Assembly (NCBI GenBank): GCA_963969365.1
Contig: OZ017758.1
Location: 1,984,001-2,048,000 of the forward strand
Direction of reading: 5' to 3'
Length of the DNA: 64,000 bases
DNA from: Asterochloris sp. CNOR1
Lineage: Eukaryota > Chlorophyta > Trebouxiophyceae > Trebouxiales > Trebouxiaceae
Position numbers and translations under genes: made by a program. This document shows positions 25,330-36,800 of this stretch, in pieces (position 1 is the stretch's first letter; each line of letters starts with the position of its first letter). Below the pieces are notes generated by a model. It made no database searches, was not told the origin of the DNA, and was given only the letters and a program-made list of their open reading frames with translations.

Positions 25330-28300
25330 TTGACCAGGTGTGCCTTGCACAAGCTTGGCGGCCGGATGACTAGCATTCCGCAAGGGGCTGAGATAGCATG
25401 CTCACAGAGAGCTTGTAGGCTATTTAGGAGCTTGCACCTCAGCTCAACTGTCGGTGTAGATCCAGCATTTCGGCACTTCAGGCAGGATACTAGGGAGAGG
25501 CGGACGCAGAAGAACTGCTCCCGACATGACTATCCTGAAACATGGGCCAGTGCAGCCGCAGCAGCATCCCAGTGGGACTGCTCCCAGCAACACCCAGCAA
25601 TACCACAGCCCCGGCAGCAACAATCACCTCGTAGGCGCTGGCGGCAGCTGCTCTGGTGGGCAGCGCTGCTGTCAGTCCTCTGGGCAACTGCAGGCCCATT
25701 CCAATCTTCCTCCAAGTTTGCCTCCATAACAGCACCCGCCACAGGAGCATCAAGAGAAAGTGGGTTCGTCACGTGCTGCGGTGCTAGCTGCTATGCATGA
25801 CAGGTAGTTCATGCATTGTGCACCTGACCTTGGGTCCTGCAAAGGCTGTGCTGGCACCTGGCGGCCTCCAGTGTGTGCACCTGGCTGCCGCAGAACGAGA
25901 GCGTTGTGTTGAAAGCTTGCACACATGCAATCTTAGCCTCACAGCTATGTTCTCCCCTTGCAGCGGTGCGGCACGCTGTGAGGAGTGCGTATGCAGGGCT
26001 GGCCGCGGGGGGTCTCCATTCCCTGGCTGGTGTGGACCACCTAGCGGTGAGCTTGCTGAAAGGGCAGCAAGCTGAGCCGCAAGCCAGTTGTGGCCAGCCG
26101 CTTGTGGATTCTGCTGGCCTGTTGTAAATCGCAGTGCCAGTCCAGGAGTCACTTGTAAACACTGGGTCAGCTATGTGAACTTGGATGAGTACGTGATGAG
26201 AGTGCTCATATCACACAGCAGACCCCTGTGATCACAAGTGACTCTGCATTCCAGCAGTGTGGACTGCCTTGGGGATGGCGTGCACGGGCAGGAGCATTCT
26301 GCTGACATGGCACTGCAGCATTGTCTGTGCATTCAGCCGCACCGCTCAAGTACTAGCATTGACAATCCTGTCTTGGGCTGAAACAGTTCACATCTGGCGG
26401 CATGCCTCTGCAAGACACTTGGCTGCATTCCTCTCCATCTCCTTGAATCTGCACAGAAAGAACAGGCCTAGGATGATTTTGGCTGACCTTGCACTGGGTG
26501 TGGTGCCCCAGCAAAATGCAGCCCAGCCTCAGCATTCTAGCTATCAGGGATGGCTCGCGTGGCCTGCAGGCCTACAGGAGATGAGTGCACCACCTGCATG
26601 CACTTTCCTTGCAATTCGTCTGTTCATCTGCAGCAGCCCCTGTGCTGGCTGCACCGCAAACAAGCTTGGTGGGTCAACGCATCACTGAGCTGCCAGCAGG
26701 AGGTTGAGACTGCTCGACAGCTCCAACATCAGGCCCTGCATCAGCTGCCACAGAGGCAAACCCCCCCTGCTGTTGCCTGCAGGCGCTAACTCCATTCACC
26801 ATTGGACGCAGCACGGTGAAGGCATCCCTGCTGGGCGCACTCTGGGGCTTTGGCCACAGCACAGGGCAGCTCATCCTGGGGATTGCCATGGTTGTCCTCA
26901 AGGTGGGGTCAGCTTCAGCAAGCCTGGCAGCGCCAACAGCAGTGTCTGTGCCGCTGAGTTGAGCACTGCGGGCGTGGACTGCTGCCATTGCTTGGCTTGT
27001 GGGCAGCGGTATCACGGTGGTTTCAGCACAGCCAGCAACCCTTTTGAGTATGCTGGATCCCTGATGAAGCCATGCACGGCAACAGCCTTCTGCCACTGCT
27101 CAGGTAACTTCATGCCAGAGCAGTGGCAGAAGGCTGTTGCCGAGCATGGCCTTCATCAGGAACCAAGCGTACTCCAAGGTGACTGCGCAGGTACGTTGGT
27201 GCCAGAGCTCAGGGATGCCATCTGTGCAGGGACGCTGTGTGTAGTCGCAGCACTACAGATTCATCTGCAGCCATTTCTGTTTCAACCTTTTCTGTCAGTG
27301 CCGTTGGAAGCACACTGCCACTCACAGGAGGCAGCAGTGCCTGGCCTCACTCACAGCTGTGCCCTGCCCTCATATCCGTTTCTCAGTGTGTTGCAGGACA
27401 GGTTCCAGCAGTTGGTACCCGTTCTGGACAAGTGCGGGGCAGCCACGGTGGGACTGACGCTGCTGGCCATTGGCGTGCTTGGGCTGCTGGAGGCTCGCCA
27501 GCAGGAGGAGGGCATAGAGCAGCTGCAGCCAATCACTGCTTCAGGGCCCACAATTCCCTCAGGTAACTCCATTCAGGCTTGGAGATTGACTGTTACCTAG
27601 GTGTGACACTAGGCACCCAGAGAGCGCTGTGGACGTGCTTTTGGATGCTGTGTGGCTGGCTTGCAGATTACAATGATTGCAAGTCCATGCCTGTGGTGGC
27701 GTTGATGGGAGATGCAGTACACCCTCCAGCAGCCATTGCTGTTACTGGCTCAATTCAAGCCGGCAGGGCCCTCTCCAGCCCCGCAGGGCAATGCAGCGTG
27801 CAAGTTGCTCCTGTCTGCTAGGGTTTGATCACCTCCACCTGTGCCCCCTGCAGAGCTTGGCAGCGGCAGCGGCAGCGTGCTGCCCAAGCAGCAGGACGAA
27901 CAGGGCCTGAAGTACGGGTGAGTTTTGACCTGAATCCATGCTACCTGTAGCAACAGAGGAGCATCTTCTTCACAGATGATAGCAAGGCCTTCAGCTCTGG
28001 TACCTGCATGACAGTCTGGCACTTGGCACTGTCAGCAGCAGACCTCCTGGCATACCTAAGTTATCAAGTGTTGCTTTTTAGTATTCTGGGGGGCCTGAAT
28101 TGCCTTTGCAACCTATGTGAGCCTTGGGTACAGTGTGTCTGCCAAAGACTTACCTGACTGCTCAACCATTCTCCTCTGTGTGCTGCAGCGTGGGCATCTT
28201 CGTGACTGGCATTGTGTACGGGCTGCAGCCTGACGCCCTCTTTGTCATCATCCCAGCCCTCACGCTGCCCACCAAGCTGGCAGCTGCAGCTTACACCCTC

Positions 28301-28728
28301 ATGTTTGTGTTTGGGACCTGCGCTGCAATGGGCGGCTACACTGCTGTCATTGGTGAGCTGCTACCTCATCCTGCAGAAAGTCCAACTCTGCAGCATAAAT
28401 ACCGTCTGCAGCTTGGTGTGCCTGTCATGCCCTGAGGCTGCCTTGTGCACTTCTTGTGTCCTGTTGTACTGCGCATTCTGATGCTCGCCTGCATGTCATG
28501 GGACATAGTCTGGACCTCATTGCAGCATGCAGCCTTCTAGTTCACCACGCTGTGGTCTCACAGCACCTCTTCTGTCTGCCTGCAGCATCCGCATCGCGTC
28601 AATTGCCCAAGTCGATGAACAGCAGGCTAGCTTCCATCTCAAGCTCCATTGCAGTCGTGGTTGGTCTGTTGGTGCTTGCATCTGGTTTTGGTATACCCCT
28701 CCCCTTCTCTCTGTGCCTTGTGCCCTAG
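25330..28728 (+). CDS. plastid NiCoT/UreH-like membrane protein (high-affinity nickel-transport family)
   Basis: Seven exons in phase: 25330-25780, 25964-26046, 26783-26902, 27397-27562, 27854-27917, 28189-28352, 28586-28728; 396 residues. The N-terminus is Arg/Ser/Gln-rich and transit-like, then hydrophobic (LLWWAALLSVLWATA). The metal-site signature HSLAGVDHLAALTPFTIG spans exons 2-3, followed by WGFGHSTGQ, both typical of the NiCoT/RcnA superfamily. Later blocks match the plant chloroplast members: AATVGLTLLAIGVLGLLEA, GIVYGLQPDALFVIIPALTLP, FGTCAAMGGYTAVIG, and a C-terminal helix VVVGLLVLASGFGIPLPF. Six or seven membrane segments are expected. The plant proteins are annotated as nickel-transport-like; the transported ion is uncertain, so cation transport in the plastid envelope or thylakoid is inferred. 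The exact start is uncertain (another ATG in frame at 25366). Intron 2 carries a dCTPase exon fragment and intron 3 an inverted duplication. Confidence 0.85.
26410..26462 (-). pseudogene. antisense copy of dCTP pyrophosphatase exon 5
   Basis: On the minus strand this reads as an acceptor-like CTGTGCAG, then FKEMERNAAK, closely matching exon 5 of the dCTPase gene (FRKMERNAAKYP at 29295-29335). A 22-base block TTGGCTGCATTCCTCTCCAT(CT) is identical in both places on the plus strand, and the intron side (CAGAAAG) also matches. Flanks differ and no other dCTPase exon is nearby, so this is a single-exon fragment inside intron 2 of the NiCoT-like gene. Confidence 0.7.
27043..27176. repeat. inverted duplication able to form a ~59-bp hairpin
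   Basis: Left arm 27043-27101 and right arm 27118-27176 are reverse complements with a 16-base loop. The inner 25 base pairs (27077-27101 with 27118-27142) are perfect; the outer part has a few mismatches and a one-base bulge. Read on the minus strand, the right arm encodes LEYAWFLMKAMLGNSLLPLL without a stop; the left arm reads FEYAGSLMK on the plus strand before a frameshift. It lies within intron 3 of the NiCoT-like gene. Confidence 0.9.
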
Positions 28729-29068
28729 AGTTGCTTCAGAAGCATTGCAACGAGCAGGTTGCATTCATTTCATAAGTGTGTGTATGATCAAACTCCTAAA
28801 CTAATGGCAATCCTGAGGCTGCATGGGCAACGTACTAATGAGCAAGGCGTCCTGGAAGCTTTCAGCAAAGCTTCCTTTCTGCCCTGCTGTCAAGGTTTAT
28901 TTTCATTTCAGCTGCAGCATTGATCAAGCATTGGCAAGTCACCCTGACAGCAGTCGCCCTCCTCTACAAATGTTTATGCTACTGAACCTGCTGTACATGG
29001 GTAGGAGTGCGCTGACATTGCCCTGGAGCAGTGGGCCGCGCCTGTTGAATAGCTCAGGGTTACTAGGA
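28729..29068. other. convergent 3' spacer
   Basis: Between the stops of the NiCoT-like gene (+) and the dCTPase gene (-). Expected to hold both 3' UTRs; no TGTAA is evident on either strand and nothing else is seen. Confidence 0.35.
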
Positions 29069-30646
29069 CTATGCCAATGTCTGAGGTTGGTAGGCAGTGT
29101 ACTTCTGGCTTGAACCCTGGCACACCTCTGCAAGTACAAGGTCTGGGCAGATGATGACAACAGCCGAATCAGTCTGACACGACAATCTTGCAAAATTGAG
29201 CTGACAGTCATGCAGCACGCAAGCTGAATGCATGCAGAAGCCATGTAAGCAATCATGGATGCCACTGGACTGCACTGCCTGGAATTGTTGTCACCTGCAG
29301 GGTATTTGGCTGCATTCCTCTCCATCTTCCTGAAGCTGCAGCCAGAAAGTCGCTCAATTACCATGCAATCACAGCTTTGCGGGTAGCAACAAGCAGGGTT
29401 TTGGTATTGCTGCAAACTAACAATGCTCAGCTGCACCAGCGCATGCAGGCACAGTCTGCTGTGGCACTCACACAGCGGCGCCTAGGTCAATGCCGCACAC
29501 ATCTGCAAGTCGCGTGAGGTAGAGCAGAACCTGCAAGCAGCAGAGGCAGCACCTTGTTACTGCTGTCAGACTGGCATCTCCATGACAGCAGGGTGCTGTC
29601 ATGTATGAGTTAAGGAAGGTTCATTGCTGATGTGCCCAGGCTATAGAGCTGCACCCTTAAGCCTTAAAGTACAAGCACTAGCTGCAGGTGGCAGCAGAGA
29701 TGTAGGTGACCTCAAAGACATATACTCAGCACTAAAGCTCAGTCATTGCTGTCTTCATCAAACCAGTAGTCAGGAAGCCCCGCGCAGCTGTCAGGCATGT
29801 ATGTATGGCAACAGCCTTCCTGCTGCCCCTTCCATGCAGCAGAGCAGTGCATGGCTGTCTGAACCAATGAGGTTGGTCTGCTGTGGCTGCTGACGGACAA
29901 AGATGGCCCAAAGGAAGACTGCTGAGCCCATCACAACTTGAAGAGCAGTGACCAGTACCCACATCAGACATCTCCTCTCCAGCGCTCTGTCTCTCAGCCT
30001 CAGAGAAGCCTGGCAGGCCCATCCTGCAGGCTGAGTCTGGCCGCCACTGGAACAGTTCTGCAAGCTCCCCTACCTCCCCAACCTGTAGCATTGAGCACAA
30101 TTGTGTTCTGATTGTCCTGCATGTGCATGCTGCGGCAGGTATGCAGGCTTTGACAGCTGCAATTCATGGTGCAGTTTGGCGCAGATCTGTGCAATGTCTC
30201 CATATGTATGTATGGGCAGTCAAGAATGCCATCATGGGCAGGCTGCCGAGGGTAGCTTACCAGTGCCAGCAGCAGATTCCTGGGAGAATGGAATTGCCCT
30301 GCGGACTCAATCAGGCACTGTTGCTGGACCATAGTAACAGGTTGGGGAAACACGATGACAAGGCAACATGCTTAGGCTCACCCCAGTCTCGATCAGATGC
30401 AAATTTTGACATGGCAGATCTGATTTGTTCTAGGCTAGCGTTCGACCATTCTGGCGATTTGACTTCATGCTCTGGCTCCGGCTGTGGTTGTGGCCATGGC
30501 TCTGGCAGCAAGTGTGGCTCTGAGCAGGTTTGGATCTGGCTTGCCTCTGCTCTTACCTCCAACTTGTTTGCGATCTGCGACACAGTGTCGTGCTCTGCCT
30601 CGCTTGATCTTGCCCAATCAGCTGCCCCTGAGTTCTGCTGGCGCAT
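29069..30646 (-). CDS. dCTP pyrophosphatase 1-like MazG protein
   Basis: Six exons in phase: 30382-30646, 30261-30298, 29963-30082, 29472-29530, 29295-29335, 29069-29127; 193 residues. The all-alpha MazG fold starts at about residue 75: LEQIRSAMSKFASDRDW, QFHSPRNLLLAL, VGEVGELAELFQW, EEMSDVLLYLTRLADVCGID, MERNAAKYP and QGSSQKYTAY. The metal-binding acidic residues are present as E104/E107 (EVGE) and E138/D141 (EMSD). Enzymes of this type hydrolyse dCTP and modified dCTP to dCMP and pyrophosphate, cleaning the nucleotide pool. The first ~70 residues are an extra disordered region rich in Pro, Gln and Glu, and their start is less certain. It is a single gene, with the large 30806-38939 gene upstream on the same strand. 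Confidence 0.9.
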
Positions 30647-30805
30647 CGTCTGAGATCAGTGTCCACAGCTGCAGCTATATTGCTTGTTTGCGTTGACCTG
30701 CTGCCTACATCACAATTGCCTTCCGATGATAGTGATGCCGCAGACCTTATCTGTCTGCCATGTTGCAGCAAGGATACAAGACATGGGCAGTAGCAGATGA
30801 CAAGT

Positions 30806-33800
30806 TCAATATGCTGCTGGCTCTTCTAGCGCATGAACAGCCACTTCAGAGCCTGTGCTGCTAAGTGCTGCCTGGGCACCCTGCTGGCTCTGCTGCCTTG
30901 CATTAAACTTCTGCGTCCAGCTGAGCAGTGCCACAAAGTATCTCTGCAGGCAGGCAGCCAGTGTGGGCAGCGCTCTACATGGAAATTGCGAGAGCAGCCC
31001 ATGATCGCTGCAGTTGCACATCAGCTGAAAGACACCCAGCTCAAGCAGCAGCTTTTTTTACTTCCCAGAATTATCTTGGCAATACCTGCTGAGAGGCGCG
31101 GGCGGCCTCCCGCCCTGACCTGCAGCATGCCTGGATCAACTCCCTTAGGGTGACCAGGCGCTGCTCTGTATGGCTGCTGCCAGCCAGGCGCACTTGCTGC
31201 AGCTGATCAGAAATCAGGTCAACCAGTGGCTGCAGCCCTGCCTGGCAGCTGCATGCACCTCGCCTCAGCGCTTTCTGCAATGGCAATAACGATGATTTGT
31301 CGCACAGAATCACAATATGGCATTTGAGACGAGGCCCACGGACACCTTACACATAGCAAGATGGCATGCCGTCAGGCACAGCCTTGCTACTGTCGCAGCT
31401 TACAGCGCCAAGACTTCTCGACACTATGGCTGCCATGCAGTCCTGTAGCATAGCCACTCCTCTACATGAAGGCTGCCGTCCAGTCCTCCCTGTCTGCTGC
31501 ACCACCAGCCCCACAGCACCATGCAGACCGCACAATGGCGGCTGGCAGATCAGACAACCTTGCACAGTTGCACAGATGGTCGCGCTTCCGCCCTCCCTGT
31601 AGCTGCATTGACCGTCAGTTGCCACCGCAACCCATCATAGCAGGCTTGCCAAACATGGTGAGGTTGCCCCATGGCGTGTGCTATCACCCAAGGCTGCACA
31701 CCATGGCTCTTTGTGCACCTGCACAATAGTGGCCATCCACTCCTCCCTGCTATGGCCTCCTGTGCCCCTGCGCAGCGCCATGGCTGGAGCCACAGGCAGC
31801 ATGCTGCCGGCAAGAGTGTCCTCCCAGGCTGCAGCCTGGTCCTCATACACCACTTCGACCTCCATGTGGCTGCCTGCACATATAATCATGTGGAGCGCTT
31901 TTCTGGTGGAAACACACAAATATCGAACCATCTGTATAGTGCGGATGTGCCATGCTGCCACCGCAGCTGCTATGTGCTGCAGCTGGTTGCAGCGCCACCG
32001 ACGCCTGCACGCATCTACAGCTCACAGCGCCACATTTCCCCTTGGAAACTCCACAGTGCACAGTGTACAGGCAATATTCAATGCCAATAGCAAACATGAC
32101 AACAGCCTCACCTGCCTCCCAGGCAGCATCCCAGTTGCTGGCATTTGGCTGCTGAGCAACATTGAGGACATCAGCAGCGGCTGGGTTGCTGCCAGGCAGA
32201 GCAGCGGGGTCGCCCTCAGTTGCCTTCTGCTGCAGCTCTGCACTGGCTGCCTCTGTTGCAGAGTCCTCCACACAGATGACTGAGCAATCATCATCTGACA
32301 GGGCGAGATCACAGTCCACTGTGCCCTGCTTCCAGCTGTGCTGCCAGGTGCAGTCCTGGCCGCCTTCAGATTCCATCACCAAGGGGTAGGCTGGCTCAGA
32401 CAGCTGCGACAGGGCATCATCTGAGGCTGCCTGTGACAGACTGCGATAGCCTGGGGCATCAGCTGCAGGCGCCGTCTTGCCTGGCACTGGCATGGTTGCC
32501 CTGTTTGCTGCTGCCACAGGTCCAGCGTCTGGCAGTGCCTGCTGCTGCTCAGCAGCGCTGGTCAGCAGCAAGCTAGGGGAGGTGCCAGAGCCCACTCCAT
32601 CCAGCGCCCCTGCAGCCTGCAGAGGCAGCTGGTCTTCTGATGTTGCAGCACCCCACCGGCCACTGCTGCTCAGGGTCTCTGCAAAGCCCTGCTGTTGCTG
32701 TTGCTGCAGGCCAGCCTGGGTCCCTGGCGCTTGCCAGCCAGCGTCCACTGCAGGCTTGCCTTGCACAGGCTCCCAGATGATGCTGCAGCCTGCCTCCTCA
32801 TCATCTTCAAGCTCAAGCTGAAAAATGTCATCAAGCCTCTGCTCTCCCTGGGCTAGTTGTCCGTGTGCCTGCAGCCATGCTCGGCATCTACCCTCACTGC
32901 TGCAGAGCCCTGGCTGGGTGGCTTGTGGCCCCTTGGCTGGCTGGGGGGCAGCCACGCTGGCAGCAGGACTTGAAGAGCTGCTCCGTCGCTGCTGCTCTCC
33001 TGGGGCAGGGTGCCTGCTTGCCAGGCATATGTTTGTAGTCGCCTTCAAGTGCTGTGCATGTTCGTGCAAGCTATTTGTGTGCTCTGGTACATGTGAGTCC
33101 TCCAAAATAATGTCCACCACTGGGCTGTCCCTGCTGGCATCCAGCAGGCCAGTCCGTGCACCGCCAGCGACTGCTGGCCACTCTAGCATGGCAATGTCAG
33201 TTGCCGCCATTTGCATTGGGGCACAGCTGCCTGGCTGTCCTGACACGGCAGCAACAGGCTCAGCTGAAGCTGTGCCAGGGTGCTGAGACTGTCTCAAGGC
33301 CTCAACCTCTGTGCACCTGCAAGCCAGCTTGAATAATTGGCGTCATGCTCACACTGCTCATTGCAGCAAAGCCTGCATTTGGCGTGCAGGCGATGCAGCC
33401 AGGAGCCTTAGCCTATCGTCGGCATCATACAAGGATGTTTCCCACCTTCCTGAAGCGTGGTGCAGATACATCATTACTCACCACTGTTCTGCCTCTTCAA
33501 CAAAGGCAGCTTCTGCAGACAGAGCCTCATTTGCAGCTTTTATTCTGCTGCCCATACATTGCGTGTTGTCAGCTGCAAGATCACCGTCCCCAGGCTCTGC
33601 ATGCACACCAGAGACAGTGGGCATTTTGTAGTCATTTGAGAAGATGGCAGCCCGGGCAGCTCTAAAGCATGTTGAGCACTTGAGAAGCTGACTTTGCAAG
33701 GCTGTCTGCCGAGCAGCATGATCCAAGGCTTCTCTGAAGTCTTTGAGACTACTGCCAGTCAGGAAGCCATGATCAAACATGGCTGGTCCAGACGGCGGCA

Positions 33801-36800
33801 GAGACACCTGCAAGCAGGTTTGAACCCTGTACAAGCCAGTCTTTGTGGCTTGCAACTGTCCCGCAGAGACTCGCATTGTCGACACTGTCAGACAATGTGT
33901 GCTTGAGCGACGTTGAAATGCTGTGCTGGAACTGGCAGGAGGCTTGCTCGCCCATGTCATGCTGCAGACCACATCACTGAGCTGTCGAAGCCTGACCCTG
34001 GGAGAGGTTGTTGCCAACAGAGCCTGCAGGGTGGACTCTGGGACCAGCAGCTGCTCAGCATCATGAACTGGCTTGAAGGCTGGCGCCTTCCTGGGTGCTG
34101 GCCTGTAGGCAAGGCAGGCAGCGCACACTTTAGGCAATGACAGGACACATGATTGAGCAAACCTGGGAGGCCCCAGGGAGCAAGCCAGCCCAGCGCAAGG
34201 TTGCATCATTGAGCTGTCCTTGGAGGCCCTAATAAGCAGGCCCAGCCCAGCACAGTGACCTGTGGCTGCGCCACCGTCAGCCGCAAGAAAGCCTGAGTTG
34301 GCTAGGGGACATCCCAATGGCTGTGATGGGCTGTGACTTTGTATAAACGGCGGGCTGCACCTGAAATCCATGGCCGCCTGAAGTCGTGCCAGATTCTCTT
34401 CTGAGAAGTCTGGCATGACCATGGGGAGGTGGTCTGCCTCCAACACCTTCCTCCGGGCCTGCAAGGTAGGGACTTGCTCTCAGAGACAGGCTCATCTGAA
34501 CACTAAGCGGGTGACAAGCTCTTCGAGCCAACGACAGTTGGTCTGACAGGTAGACAATGCTTTACCAAACAGTTATCAAATCATATGAAATGCATCAGCA
34601 ATGCTCTGCTCCTCCTGGTCACCAGCTTCCCTGACAGGAGATCGGCCACTGCCCCAAGCAGAAATGGTCCAGGCCTAGCCAGACCGGAGCCCACCTGTCT
34701 GGCGCTGCACAGCAGCCCTCACACATTGGCAGGGCCGCTCACGCCTGCCCTGCTAGGGTGCAGCTCAGCAGACGTCAAGTTGCACTGGCAGGTGTCATAT
34801 TGGCTCAAACTCTGGTCCCCTATTAGCATGAGTAGCACATGTTGTCCAGCAGCCTGCCGGCAAGTGTGCTGAGCTCTTGAGACCCAGATTGCAATCCTGC
34901 AACCTGGTGTCAGCCAACCAGCTTTCACTACCTTTGCTGCTCATGGGCAAGCTGCAATACGCCTGCCCTGCTAGGGCTTGGCAGCTGCCGACATTGACTC
35001 AGCATCAGGCGCTGACGCCATCCAGTGGCTTACCCCTACATGGGCATCATTGCCAACTGACAGGCAGCCACGCTAAGATGTGCACCCCAGATCCAGCAGC
35101 ACCCCACCCACCTGGCGCTGCGTAGCAGCTTTCTTTGCTTCCCCAGGGCGGGGTCTTTCACGCCTGCTCTGCTCAGGCTGGTGTTCAACAGCCGCCAGGG
35201 CCGGCGCAGCATCAGTCTTTGGTGCCACACAGCCCTTGTCCACATCAGGAGGAGCAATACGCGCATCACCCAGCTGGCTGCCAGCGACGCTGAGGTGCAG
35301 GTCTGACCATAGGCGCTTGCAGAGCTGCGGGGCTCGAGCTGCGGTGACTGCGGGTGAGGTGTCATCTGCCTCAGAGGCCATCAGGTCTGCTTGCATAACA
35401 ACTTCACAAAAGTAACCTCAATCTAGGGTAGGGCTGGGACGGAAAGGGATCTCCTGGCCAATCAATTGCACTACCTCAGCATGACAGTGCCGAGTGAGCA
35501 ACGCTGTACAACAATACAATCAGCAGGCAGGCTGCAACTTCTGTAGCACGTCTAAAGGCTGGCTCACCCGCAGGGTCTGCAGCATCCAAGCCTTCAGCCA
35601 CAGAGTCATTTTCACCAGTTGTGGGCTGGGCCCCCCGCAGGAGCTCCTCTGTGCCAGCATGACTGTGGTGCAGGGCTAGGTGCCGCCTGCGGCTACGTAG
35701 CTGAGGCAGCTGCATCTGTTGCTGCCCTGACTGAGCCTGCTTCACATCCCCTTGGCGCGGATGAGGCCTCTGCTGGCTGTCACTGTCTGCCTCATCTATA
35801 CCTTCCATGCCTGCAGGTGCAGGATGCCAGGCTGTGGAACGGTGCACCTGCATGCTGCATGGCGATCAGCAAACAATGCAGCGCCAGCCCCCGACAAGCA
35901 TGCATAGGCTGTGAGCAGAAACGTGAACCTACTAACAGGTGCAGTACATGCAGGAAAAGGCTAGGGGCACACACCAGGTAATTTCTGAGAGTTATTGTGC
36001 TTCTGGACATACTGACAAAACCGTGACTCAGCCAAACATGCAGTAAGCATACTTGCAGCACTGGGACCAGACACCGTGGTGGCACCAGAGTGCCGCTCCT
36101 CGAGGGCCAGCTGCAGCCTGGCGCGGGCAGTCCGACGCCGCAGCGTTGGGGCCTGCAGTCCTGCACAGCGGAGGTTGACCATTGAAGCCAGCACTAAACC
36201 GCAGCACACAGATGCACCTCTCGCTGCAGCACAGACGCCTGCTGCCCTGCACAGCACCAGCCCCTGGTGCCAGTGCAGACCGAGGCTGAAGGTCAGAAGC
36301 ATCACCAGCGGTGCTGGCTGCCTTTGCACTCCTTTGCAAATGCAGCGGGAGTCCTAATCTCTCTCGGAAGTCTACCTGCACATCGTATCAACACTGTGCA
36401 GCAGAGCAACAGCTGCTGCACCCAGGCTGTCGCCAGAACAAATGCTGCACTTGACCGCAAGCCCACCTCTCCTTGCGGCCTCTGGCTCCCCGTCAAGTTG
36501 GTGGAGGGGCAATGTCTGGGGTGCAGGCAGCGCTTTCTCAGTGATGATTGCTGCATGCTCCTTCAACACCTTAGCTGGCCCCTGCACACCAAGCCAAGCA
36601 TGCAGGCCATGAGCGCAGAAAAGGTACAGCCATCAATCTGTCTTGAGCAGGCTGCAGCAGGGGCTGAAGAGCAAGGCATCCGGAGTGGAACACCCAGCAT
36701 GAGGGTAAAGCAGGCACGCCGTGTCGATGGTTCCAAGGCATGGCAAACCAGCACAGTGGCCTGGGTGTTTGGGCAGGCCAGAAGCAGAACAGGCCAAGGG

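Noticed and set aside
31843-32110. Continuation of the long minus frame past the exon end near 32117
   Set aside because: A good donor (GCAG|GTGAGG) ends the exon; the sequence beyond is low in coding character.
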